DNA of 64,000 nt from Dyadobacter crusticola DSM 16708 (GTDB lineage: Bacteria > Bacteroidota > Bacteroidia > Cytophagales > Spirosomataceae). The position numbers and the translations under genes were made by a program. The DNA lies in assembly GCF_000701505.1 (NCBI RefSeq), contig NZ_JNJB01000005.1, forward strand, positions 248,001 through 312,000. Direction: 5' to 3'. Below, piece by piece: positions 53,519 through 62,184 of the stretch (position 1 is the stretch's first letter; every line of letters starts with the position of its first letter). The notes beneath the pieces were generated by a model, which searched no databases, had not been told where the DNA came from, and saw only the letters and a list, made by a program, of their open reading frames with translations.

Positions 53519-54306
53519 TGTAGAAAGATTAGACAGTCGGAGAAAATGAATGTTCCGGAGAGAACCTCGGTTTAGTACAAGAAACAAAAACTGGTCTTAA
53601 AAAGTTAAATCAGTAAAAAATTTAAGCAAGGTTTTAGATTACCGTACAACCATTGAGTATTTTTTTTCACACATTATTAAAAAGCAGCACCCCAGATGCA
53701 AAGTTTTTATTGATTGATTATGAGGTATTTCAAGGTGAATAAAGCCGTTAAATCATTATTTTCCGGAAAATAAAAGTGTATGCTTCCAACCAATTTAGTT
53801 TGGACAGGATCATAGGGATATCAGATACTCTGTTAGCCATGAAAATTTAAATTTAGCTTTACCGGTATGAATAACGTCCTAGAATATCGAACTTGCCTGC
53901 AACAAACCCCTATCTTTTCTGGTATTTTAAATCAAAGCAGTTAAAATTAAATTTTGTAATTGAAAAATACAGAAACAGCCTATTAAAAAGCATCGCGGAT
54001 ATTCTCCGGCTTTTTGACCCACCTCTCCTCGTATCATATTTTTAAGTCAGCATTCGTGGTCAGTTTTTTGAGACTACTATTTTAATAATTCAACGATATC
54101 AAGTGAACGCGTATATAGTTTTCGTGAGTAGGCGTGATTTACAATCTTAATGGTTCAATTATTTAAGGCAAGCGAGTGACTTGCCGGATACAATGAAATA
54201 ATGAAGGGGTCGTTTCAAGAGGAACCTAACCTTCACAGGTTCATCCATCAACATTAATAAAATCGCTATCGGAAACACTATTACGCTACACTAAAACTGT
54301 AAATTA
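53519..54306. other. Long AT-rich region without genes
   Basis: 788 bp with a much lower G+C than its surroundings and no open frame of credible length on either strand. It separates the DisA-like gene from the glycan cluster, so both starts lie at its ends. Close variants of the -7 box occur (for example TTAGTTTG near 53797) but no perfect one. I see no repeat or hairpin of note. It may hold a long leader for the cluster, or decayed DNA. Confidence 0.6.
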
Positions 54307-55290
54307 ATGAGAAGCATCTCCGTAGTAATTCCGAATTTTAACGGAAGACACTTGTTCGAAAAATATTTCGAGACCAATTATAAAATCCTGAAAGGGCTCG
54401 GGCCGGAGGTACAAATCATCGTTGTAGACGATGCATCTACGGACGACTCGGTTGCGTATCTGGAACAACACTATGGTGATAATATCACTATCATCCGTAA
54501 GGAAAAGAACTCCGGCTTTGCGAACACCTGCAACCTGGGCATCAGAAAGGCAACCAACGATCTTATCTTCCTCCTGAATACGGATGTTACTCTGGAAGAA
54601 GGTTATTTTGAAAAGCTATATAAGTATTTTGAGCTCGAAGATACCTTCGGCGTAATGGGGCGGATCATCGGAATGGATGACGATAATATCCTCGATGCCG
54701 CACGCTCACCCAAAATCCTGGGCCGGAAAATAAAGCCGAGCAATTTCTTTTACTTGCAGGATTCCGATACACTGACGCCTACTTTCTACCTTTCCGGCGC
54801 AATTGCATTGATGGATACCCGGAAGCTGAAAGCGATCAACGGGTTCAATGAAATGTTCAATCCTTATTACGGCGAAGATCAGGAAATGTCGATCCGCGCC
54901 TGGCGTTTGGGTTGGAAATGCTACTACGAGCACAATGCGGTTTGTCGCCACGAAGTATCTGCTACGACAAAAGGCCACAAGGATATATACTCGGTAAAAA
55001 GGATCTATTTCCGCAACCGCTATTACATGCACCACCTGCACCTGCACGGCATTGATCTGAACCTTTACCATTTACAGGTTATCCTGAGCGACGTGCTGCC
55101 AAGTCTGCTTACTTTCCAGTTTTACAAAGCAGAAGCCTACCTCGACTTCCTGCGGAACATGAATGAGCTGAAAATGAGAAAGCGCGCTTTCAAGCGGCAG
55201 ATGAAAGTCCACAAATCCAACATCGGGATCATCGAGGTCATCGAAAACATACAGTACATGCTCAAATACAAGCAGGTTGTGAAATTGTAA
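54307..55290 (+). CDS. Family 2 glycosyltransferase
   Basis: A 327-residue GT-A fold transferase. The nucleotide-binding start is SVVIPNFNGRHLFEK, VDDASTDDS is the first Asp motif, LLNTDVTLEEG carries the DxD equivalent and YYGEDQEMSIRAWRLGWK is the acceptor-side ED motif. It resembles rhamnosyl/GalNAc-type transferases of surface polysaccharides. There is no membrane segment, so it acts on the cytosolic face of the inner membrane. It is the first gene of the plus-strand glycan cluster, 115 bp before the ABC exporter. Confidence 0.92.
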   Translation: MRSISVVIPNFNGRHLFEKYFETNYKILKGLGPEVQIIVVDDASTDDSVAYLEQHYGDNITIIRKEKNSGFANTCNLGIRKATNDLIFLLNTDVTLEEGYFEKLYKYFELEDTFGVMGRIIGMDDDNILDAARSPKILGRKIKPSNFFYLQDSDTLTPTFYLSGAIALMDTRKLKAINGFNEMFNPYYGEDQEMSIRAWRLGWKCYYEHNAVCRHEVSATTKGHKDIYSVKRIYFRNRYYMHHLHLHGIDLNLYHLQVILSDVLPSLLTFQFYKAEAYLDFLRNMNELKMRKRAFKRQMKVHKSNIGIIEVIENIQYMLKYKQVVKL

Positions 55291-55405
55291 CCTCGGCTAG
55301 TACTTTTACAAAGGATAAGCATTAATTTGCGTCCTCAACCGGAAATTTCTCAGTTTCCGGCTATTTTACTTTCGGGTGTACGCAATGTACACTATCCATT
55401 TAATA

Positions 55406-57229
55406 ATGAAAACATACTTCCGATTACTGTCATTTGCACAGCCAATTGCCAGATTTGCATTTCCTTACATTGTTTGTACAGTCCTTGGTGTCATATTCAA
55501 TACGCTAAACCTTGCCCTGCTGGCGCCTCTGCTCAGCACATTATTTAACAACAATGATGAAGGTACAGCGCTGATTGCCAGACCAGACAGCTGGTTCGAT
55601 GTTCCTACCGCATTAAACTATTTTGCCCAACAGGCCAACCTGGAATACGGTGCACACGGCGCGCTTCGTATTGTTTGCGGCGTGATCGTGATCTCAGTTC
55701 TGCTTTCCAATATCTTCAAATACTTTTCGCAGCGCATCATGGAAAACTTACGTATCCATACGTTGCTGAACCTGCGCAAAACAGTTTTTGATCACGTCAT
55801 GAACCTGCATGTAGGTTATTTCAGCAATCAGCGAAAAGGGGATATTATTTCAAAGATTGCATCCGACGTACAGGTAGTCCAATTTTCTGTGACCGGCACT
55901 TTGCAGGTGGTTTTCAAAGAGCCGCTTCAATTGATCGCTTACATTTTCATGCTCTTTGCGACCTCCGTAAAGCTGACATTGTTTGCGATTCTGGTCATTC
56001 CGGTCTCAGCTTTTCTTATTTCAAAAATTGTAAAGCGCCTGAAAGAGCAGGCTGCATTGGCGCAGCATTATTTTGGTCTGATGATCAGCTATCTCGATGA
56101 AGCTTTAAGCGGCGTTAAGATCATCAAAGCTTTCAATGCCACTGAGCAGATCAAGGAGAAGTTCCATAGTGAAAACATCCGGTACTCGGAGCTCGGCAGG
56201 AAAATGGCCCGCAGGCAGCAGTTAAGTTCACCTGTATCCGAATTCCTCGGTGTGGGTATGGTCGCGATCATCGTACTTTATGGCGGCTCGCTGATACTCG
56301 ACAATCAATCTGATCTCAGCGTATCCAAGTTTGTGGCGTACATCGCTTTATTTTCACAGGTAATGCGCCCGGCGAAAGCATTGACTGATTCGTTCAGTAC
56401 CATTCACGCGGGAATAGCCGCGGGAGAGCGGGTTCTGGAATTGATTGATGAAAAACCGGAAATCAACGATGCGCCCGACGCTATTGACCTGAAAGACTTC
56501 AAAGAGGCGATCAAGCTCGAAAACCTATCGTTCTCCTACCCCGCCCGGCCTGTCCTCAACGCAATTAATGTAACCGTCCCGAAAGGCAAAACCGTCGCAT
56601 TGGTAGGTCCGTCAGGAGGCGGCAAATCGACGCTGATGGATTTACTGCCCAGGTTTATAGATGCGCAGTCCGGCAGGGTTACCCTGGACGGTATCGATGT
56701 CAGGAACATCAAGCAAGAGTCACTTTGGGCACTTTTCGGTTTGGTTAACCAGGAATCCATGCTCTTTAACGACACAATTTTCCAGAACATCGCTTTTGGA
56801 AATCCGGATGCTACAATGGAACAGGTGGAAGCTGCTGCACGCGTCGCCAACGCACACGAATTCATCATGAATACAGAGCACGGCTATTATAGCAACATTG
56901 GTGACCGGGGTATGAAGCTCTCCGGCGGGCAGAAGCAGCGGATCTGTATTGCGCGTGCAGTATTAAAAAATCCACCGATCATGCTTTTAGATGAAGCTAC
57001 TTCGGCGCTGGACACCGAATCGGAAAAATTGGTACAGGAAGCATTGAACAATCTGATGAAAAACCGGACTTCACTGGTGATCGCGCACAGGCTGAGCACG
57101 ATTCAGAATGCAGATATGATTTTGGTACTCGACCAAGGGAAAGTTGTTGAACAGGGCAATCACTCGGAGCTCATCGCACACGAAGGTCTTTACAAACGAT
57201 TGATTGACATGCAGACATTTAACGAGTAG
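55406..57229 (+). CDS. ABC exporter (MsbA-like half-transporter)
   Basis: A 607-residue fusion of a six-segment membrane domain (about 1-310) and an ATPase domain. Walker A is VGPSGGGKST, the Q-loop is in LVNQESM, the signature is LSGGQKQR, Walker B is MLLDEATSALD and the switch His is in VIAHRLST. The start at 55406 (MKTYFRLLSFAQP) is chosen because the ten residues before it do not fit. The build is that of lipid or lipid-linked-glycan flippases such as MsbA. Set between glycosyltransferase genes, it most likely moves a glycolipid across the inner membrane. The homodimer is inferred. Confidence 0.94.
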   Translation: MKTYFRLLSFAQPIARFAFPYIVCTVLGVIFNTLNLALLAPLLSTLFNNNDEGTALIARPDSWFDVPTALNYFAQQANLEYGAHGALRIVCGVIVISVLLSNIFKYFSQRIMENLRIHTLLNLRKTVFDHVMNLHVGYFSNQRKGDIISKIASDVQVVQFSVTGTLQVVFKEPLQLIAYIFMLFATSVKLTLFAILVIPVSAFLISKIVKRLKEQAALAQHYFGLMISYLDEALSGVKIIKAFNATEQIKEKFHSENIRYSELGRKMARRQQLSSPVSEFLGVGMVAIIVLYGGSLILDNQSDLSVSKFVAYIALFSQVMRPAKALTDSFSTIHAGIAAGERVLELIDEKPEINDAPDAIDLKDFKEAIKLENLSFSYPARPVLNAINVTVPKGKTVALVGPSGGGKSTLMDLLPRFIDAQSGRVTLDGIDVRNIKQESLWALFGLVNQESMLFNDTIFQNIAFGNPDATMEQVEAAARVANAHEFIMNTEHGYYSNIGDRGMKLSGGQKQRICIARAVLKNPPIMLLDEATSALDTESEKLVQEALNNLMKNRTSLVIAHRLSTIQNADMILVLDQGKVVEQGNHSELIAHEGLYKRLIDMQTFNE

Positions 57230-57246
57230 TTTAATAGTAACCAATT

Positions 57247-58212
57247 ATGTTTAAAAAGAGAAATCTGGTTTCCCGGCTTTGGCTGAAACATACGGACAAA
57301 ATCCGCTATAAACAGTATAAGTGGGAGTTGCGGAACCAGAAGCAACTGGCTTTTTCCAACTTCATAACAGACTCAGAAAAACTGACAAGCCCGGCGAAGA
57401 TCATCAATTTCGCAAAACAAAACGGGAAGATCCGGCTTAGCCACAGCGGCAATGCCGGTGACGTAATATATGCATTGCCGACGATCGAGGCAATTCGCAA
57501 ACTGACTGGTGCACGCATTGAACTGTACCTCCGCCTTGGCCAGCCGCTGATACTTTCGGGCTACAACACGCACCCGCTGGGCAATGTAATGCTGAATGAA
57601 AAGATGGCCGAAATGCTGATCAAACTACTCCGGCCGCAGCGATACATTGATCACGTGGAAATTCATACTGATCAAACAATTGACATAGATCTTGACTATT
57701 TCCGCGCTGGCGGAATCCCTCTTGACAAAGGAAATATCGCGCGCTGGTGCAGCTATCTGACCGGCGTCAATCCTGTGCTTTGGAAACCCTGGCTGGAAGT
57801 GGAACCGGATCGGAGTTACGAGAACATCATCGTGATGGCACGTAGCGAACGTTACCGGAACTACACAATCAACTACAAATTCATGAACCAGTACCCCGAT
57901 ATTGTTTTTATCGGTGTGGAATCTGAATACAAGGATATTAAGAAGACGATACCAAACATCCGCTGGGTGCAGGTGGATGATTTTATGCAAATGGCGCGGA
58001 TTATCGCTGGTTGCAAGTTTTTTATAGGTAACCAGTCTTTCCCCTACTCCATTGCCGAAGGTCTGAAAGTGCCTCGCATTCTGGAAACATCATTTGAAGT
58101 AATCAATGTAGTGCCTGAGGGAAATGACGGATTCGATTTCTTTTTCCAGGAACATCTCGAATCGCTTGTAAGTACGCTCAATAATCAAAAGCAGCAGGAA
58201 AAAACTATTTAG
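57247..58212 (+). CDS. GT9-like (heptosyltransferase-fold) protein
   Basis: A 321-residue soluble protein with the look of a GT-B glycosyltransferase of family 9. A nucleotide-fold start IRLSHSGNAGDVIYALPTIE is the family's N-terminal GDvi-type motif, and the C-terminal acceptor/donor region is GCKFFIGNQSFPYSIAEGLKVPR, which recalls the GNDSGPxHxAAA of heptosyltransferases with changes. A basic N-terminal stretch may contact the membrane. It starts 17 bp after the exporter stop. Whether it is active, and on which sugar, is open. Confidence 0.8.
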   Translation: MFKKRNLVSRLWLKHTDKIRYKQYKWELRNQKQLAFSNFITDSEKLTSPAKIINFAKQNGKIRLSHSGNAGDVIYALPTIEAIRKLTGARIELYLRLGQPLILSGYNTHPLGNVMLNEKMAEMLIKLLRPQRYIDHVEIHTDQTIDIDLDYFRAGGIPLDKGNIARWCSYLTGVNPVLWKPWLEVEPDRSYENIIVMARSERYRNYTINYKFMNQYPDIVFIGVESEYKDIKKTIPNIRWVQVDDFMQMARIIAGCKFFIGNQSFPYSIAEGLKVPRILETSFEVINVVPEGNDGFDFFFQEHLESLVSTLNNQKQQEKTI

Positions 58213-58258
58213 GTACAACTTTTCAAAAGTACCTGATCAATCAACGTTCGTTATATAA

Positions 58259-59071
58259 ATGGATAGCCCCGGAAACGTGGCAGTGGTGGTACCCCTTTAC
58301 AAAACCACCCTGACCCACTATGAAGAAATTTCATTGCAGCAATGCGCGCGCGTGCTCGGCAACTATCCCATTATCGCTGTAAAACCGGAGAACCTGGAAA
58401 TCAGTACACTGCCCGAAATGGCAGCTTTCAGTAAAGTGATCAGCTTCGACCCTGCCTATTTTTCGGGAATTGAAGGCTACAACCAGCTCATGCTCAGTCA
58501 GGAATTTTATGCAAAATTTATCAACTACGAATTCATTCTCATTCACCAGCTTGACGCATTTGTTTTCCAGGACGAACTAACCAGGTGGTGCAAAAGCGGG
58601 TACGACTACATTGGGGCCCCCTGGCCCAAGCGCCTGGAAGAACCCGATTTCATTAAAGCATTCAAAACAAAAGCAATTACCTTTTACCACCAGTGGCGCA
58701 ACATTCAGGAAGACGGATTACCGCACCCACGCCAGTTTGATAACCAGGTAGGAAATGGCGGCTTTTCACTGCGCAGGGTACGCAAATTCCATCGTATTGC
58801 GGGAGAAATGCGGGACAAGATTGAAGAATACCATCGACGGACCGAGCACCAGTTTCACGAAGATGTATTCTGGAGTATCGAAACAAACCGCGGAATTCCC
58901 AAGCTGCGCATTCCGGAGTACAAAAAAGCTTATCAGTTTTCCATTGAAAACAACCCTGAGCGCGGCGTGCGCTTTAATAAAGGCAAGCTTCCGTTTGGCT
59001 GCCACTCCTGGGACCATAATCTCGATTTCTGGAAGCCTTATATTGAAGCATGCGGCTACACTTTGGACTAA
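58259..59071 (+). CDS. DUF5672 family protein
   Basis: A 270-residue soluble protein of the DUF5672 family, which sits in polysaccharide loci and is thought to have a GT-A-like fold. Landmarks are VVVPLYKTTLTHYEEISLQQ, YEFILIHQLDAFVFQDEL, YIGAPW and NGGFSLRRVRKFH. The DAF stretch would be the metal-binding DxD-like site. It is the last gene of the plus-strand part of the cluster and its stop lies one base from the convergent glycosyltransferase's stop. A sugar-transfer role is inferred from context. Confidence 0.85.
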   Translation: MDSPGNVAVVVPLYKTTLTHYEEISLQQCARVLGNYPIIAVKPENLEISTLPEMAAFSKVISFDPAYFSGIEGYNQLMLSQEFYAKFINYEFILIHQLDAFVFQDELTRWCKSGYDYIGAPWPKRLEEPDFIKAFKTKAITFYHQWRNIQEDGLPHPRQFDNQVGNGGFSLRRVRKFHRIAGEMRDKIEEYHRRTEHQFHEDVFWSIETNRGIPKLRIPEYKKAYQFSIENNPERGVRFNKGKLPFGCHSWDHNLDFWKPYIEACGYTLD

Positions 59072-59072
59072 G

Positions 59073-59963
59073 TCAACCACGCTTTTTCCATACCCGCCAA
59101 AGGTCGACATACAACTTATACCATTTGCCCCCGGCAAAAATCCGCGACTTACGCGACTTCCAGAGTATTTCGGCAAGACGCCCGTAAGAACTACCCTGAT
59201 CCAGTTGCCTGTTATGAAAAGCTTTGAATGCTTTTCGCTCATTGCGGAGTAAATGCGCCTCATTGAGCTCATCCGTATTCACAGGCAGAATTGCACTCCA
59301 TTTTTCGTGTACTTTTAAAATCGCATCTTCCCAATCCTTTGAAAAAGCGCCTTCGGAAAAGTGCCGCAGCAGGATCTCGTAGGTCACAGCCACTTCATAT
59401 TTAGTACCTGTTGCAAGTGAAAAGTCGATATCGTAAGCATGAAAGCCCGTCAGCAGCTTCTCGTCGAATGGATGTTGTTCAGCAATGGATTTCCTGGTAC
59501 ACATCCAGCAACCGTCAATACTTGCGACCTTTGATAACTTTTCATTCCGCGGATTCCGGTAATCCAGAAACTCCTCCTTTCCGGAATACTTGAATCCCTG
59601 CATCAGGCAGCAATAAAACGCTCCATTCAATTCGAGATCTGCATTGTACCAGCTGGAAGGTACGACAGACTTATACCCGCCACCTGCCACGCCAAGTAAA
59701 CCCAAGCCTGCATTGTTCCTGAAGATATCCACCAGTTTCTGCCCCCAGTTCACAGTTATCATCTCAATATCTTCATGCATGAAGCAAATGATATCATAGC
59801 TTGCCTGCCGGGCGCCCATGTTGTAAATCTCGCAGATACCTTTTTTCAGTACATTATTATCAAAGTCAAGAAGCTCAAAAGGTACCCCGATGGTAATTTC
59901 TATACTTTGCTTTACCCGGGAAAGATCCCGCGGATTGGCGGAACATATTACGATTGAAATCAT
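59073..59963 (-). CDS. Glycosyltransferase, GT2-like
   Basis: A 296-residue GT-A fold protein. It starts MISIVICSANPRDLSR, then shows IYNMGARQASYDIICFMHED (the DxD-like acid in HED), GVAGGGYKS and the acceptor motif FHAYDIDFSLAT. The family resembles that of glycosyltransferases in capsule and O-antigen loci of Bacteroidota. It lies on the strand opposite to the rest of the cluster and ends one base from the DUF5672 gene, so it is a separate transcript. The donor sugar is unknown. Confidence 0.85.
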   Translation of the reverse strand: MISIVICSANPRDLSRVKQSIEITIGVPFELLDFDNNVLKKGICEIYNMGARQASYDIICFMHEDIEMITVNWGQKLVDIFRNNAGLGLLGVAGGGYKSVVPSSWYNADLELNGAFYCCLMQGFKYSGKEEFLDYRNPRNEKLSKVASIDGCWMCTRKSIAEQHPFDEKLLTGFHAYDIDFSLATGTKYEVAVTYEILLRHFSEGAFSKDWEDAILKVHEKWSAILPVNTDELNEAHLLRNERKAFKAFHNRQLDQGSSYGRLAEILWKSRKSRIFAGGKWYKLYVDLWRVWKKRG

Positions 59964-60071
59964 GGAATACTGGCCTGGCTAATAGTTTTGGAAGTGAGGC
60001 CAAAATTAATGCTTTAAGTAGATCACCCCCAACGCATGTTTTATAAACTAATTCCAATTCAATAGATCCAG

Positions 60072-62027
60072 ATGAAACGTTTGCTCTTCTTAGTACTCCT
60101 TTTTACCTCTCAGGCCGCTTTTTGTCAACTGAAACTCGCCCGCTTGTTCTCCGACCATGTTGTACTGCAACGCCAGAAACCCATTCCGGTTTGGGGCTGG
60201 TCGAAGCCCGGTGAAAAGGTCAAAGTAACCCTCGCGGGTCAAAGTTTGGAAGGTAAAGCCGATAATTCAGGTAAGTGGCAGGTGAGCTTCAAACCAATCG
60301 AGGCAGGTGGCCCGCATACAATGCAGGTAACGGGTAAGTCTGGCAATGTGGTTGTGAATGATATACTGATCGGTGAAGTCTGGCTTTGTTCGGGACAGTC
60401 TAATATGGAATGGCCGGTTAGTGCAGCCAAGAATTATGAAGCAGAAAAAAAAGATGCTGAATACCCCCAGATCCGTCACTTTCGCGTAGATCACCAGGTT
60501 TCAATGCAACCGGAAAAAGATTTGAATGCGGGCGAATGGAAAATTGCGACTTCCGAGGCAGTAGGCGCGTTTTCTGCTATCGGGTTTTTCTTTGCTCGTG
60601 AAATCAATCAAAAACTCAACATACCTGTCGGCATTCTGCATTCATCCTGGGGCGGCTCCCAGATCGAAGGCTGGATCAGCAAAGAAGCGATGCTCGAAGA
60701 TGAGGAGCTGAAAAACTACGTCGCAACAATGCCGAAGACCTGGGAAGAAGCCGACGTAGTAATGGACGCAAAGCTGCGGAAACAGCTTTTTAAAAGCGCC
60801 TCCGTTTCGCCTTCGGCAGAGGATGAAAAAAGATACACTTCCGGAAACGCGGATTTCAGTTACTGGCAAAAAGTAGCAGATCCGGTTGGACAATGGGACT
60901 GGAAAGGTTCGCAGGGATTTCGTGGACAGGGCTATATGGCAAAAGAAGTGGACGTAACCGCCAACGTGACAGCACAGCCAACTACCCTTTCGCTACCTGA
61001 AAACGACAGTCCCAACCAGATCTATATTAATGGAAAGCTGGTGTACGAAGGCGCGATGAAAGGAACCAGAAAGATCAGTATTCCCGCGAATACATGGAAA
61101 GCAGGGAAAAACCAGCTTGTGATCAAAATGGGCAACATGGTCGGACAATCGTGGTTTGGGCCAGGCTTCATGGGCTCGGCCAATGACCTTTATCTGGAAG
61201 AAAGCGCAGGTAAGATAAGCATTTCCAAAGATTGGTACCTGATGCCGGCATTCTCAGAAAAACACGAATACGCGCACTTGGTGAACAATGTGGGAACAAC
61301 CATTTATAACGCGATGATCGTGCCGTTGATCCCATTTGCGATCCGCGGTACATTATGGTATCAGGGCGAAACAAACGCCTCCCGCGCATATCAGTATAGA
61401 AAATCATTTCCGTTGATGATCAATGACTGGCGCAAACGCTGGAAAGATGATTTTTCCTTTTACTGGGTACAACTATCCAGCTTTGGAAGTGAAAATAACA
61501 GCAATCAGGGCAGTTCCTGGGCCGAATTGCGCGAGGCGCAGAATATGACATTGAGCCTGCTAAAAACAGGAATGGCTGTGTCTACTGACGTCGGAAACCC
61601 GAACGATATTCACCCCACAAACAAACAGGACGTTGCGCACCGCCTCGCGACCAATGCATTGAAGCTCGATTATGGACAGAACATTCCTTATGCTTCTCCC
61701 ATTTTCGACAAGGCTGTTTTCAGTGATAAAAACGCGGAGGTAACTTTCAAGAATGCCGCAAATGGTTTGATGACGCGCGATAAATACGGGTATGTAAAAG
61801 GATTTGAAATTGCCGGTGAAGACAAGGTGTTCCATTTCGCTCAGGCAGTGATCGAGGGTGATAAAGTAATTGTTTTAAACCCTACCAACACTAAGCCTGT
61901 TTCAGTTAGATACGCATGGTCCGACGCGCCGGAAGATGCTAACCTGTACAGCAAAGACGGTTTTCCGGTCAGCGCATTCAGAAGCGACGATTGGACAGGA
62001 AAGACAGAGGGGGTTAGTTTTGAATGA
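60072..62027 (+). CDS. Sialate O-acetylesterase
   Basis: A 651-residue exported enzyme that removes 9-O-acetyl groups from sialic acids or, in related cases, acetyl groups from other sugars. A signal peptide ends after FTSQAAFCQ. The first 90 residues are a beta domain (LFSDHVVLQRQKPIPVWGW). The SGNH-type core has the Ser nucleophile in CSGQSNMEWP, WYQGETNA and the Asp/His pair in NPNDIHPTNKQDV; a jelly-roll-like insert lies at about 275-375. There is no T9SS domain, so it should remain periplasmic. Its stop codon begins a run of octamer repeats. Confidence 0.94.
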   Translation: MKRLLFLVLLFTSQAAFCQLKLARLFSDHVVLQRQKPIPVWGWSKPGEKVKVTLAGQSLEGKADNSGKWQVSFKPIEAGGPHTMQVTGKSGNVVVNDILIGEVWLCSGQSNMEWPVSAAKNYEAEKKDAEYPQIRHFRVDHQVSMQPEKDLNAGEWKIATSEAVGAFSAIGFFFAREINQKLNIPVGILHSSWGGSQIEGWISKEAMLEDEELKNYVATMPKTWEEADVVMDAKLRKQLFKSASVSPSAEDEKRYTSGNADFSYWQKVADPVGQWDWKGSQGFRGQGYMAKEVDVTANVTAQPTTLSLPENDSPNQIYINGKLVYEGAMKGTRKISIPANTWKAGKNQLVIKMGNMVGQSWFGPGFMGSANDLYLEESAGKISISKDWYLMPAFSEKHEYAHLVNNVGTTIYNAMIVPLIPFAIRGTLWYQGETNASRAYQYRKSFPLMINDWRKRWKDDFSFYWVQLSSFGSENNSNQGSSWAELREAQNMTLSLLKTGMAVSTDVGNPNDIHPTNKQDVAHRLATNALKLDYGQNIPYASPIFDKAVFSDKNAEVTFKNAANGLMTRDKYGYVKGFEIAGEDKVFHFAQAVIEGDKVIVLNPTNTKPVSVRYAWSDAPEDANLYSKDGFPVSAFRSDDWTGKTEGVSFE

Positions 62028-62090
62028 ATGACTGAATGACTGAATGAGTGAATGAGTGAATGAGTGAATGAGTGAGTGAATGAATGAGCC
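62024..62090 (+). repeat. Octamer repeat after the sialate esterase gene (TGAATGAG type)
   Basis: Starting at the stop codon, units of eight bases (TGAATGAC, then TGAATGAG) recur about seven times, ending before a small GC-rich hairpin (GCCGT/ACGGC, 62091-62103). The same octamer follows the KTSC gene at 36318-36354. Confidence 0.88.
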
Positions 62091-62149
62091 GCCGTGGAAC
62101 GGCCGCCAATGAATGAGAGAATCTGATGTGGAGCGGAAGTGAACAATAA

Positions 62150-62184
62150 ATGACCAAATGACTTAATGACCCAATGACAAAATG
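62150..62184 (+). repeat. Period-8 AATGAC tract with chained start and stop codons
   Basis: ATG recurs every eight bases at 62150, 62158, 62166, 62174 and 62182. The first four open mini-ORFs of two or three codons, each stopping on a TGA or TAA that overlaps the next ATG (ATGA or TAATG). The fifth ATG is the predicted start of the PQQ dehydrogenase. Confidence 0.85.

Noticed and set aside
58211..58234. Inverted repeat AGGTAC/GTACCT after the GT9-like gene
   Set aside because: Only six paired bases with a 12-base loop and no T run; too weak for a terminator.
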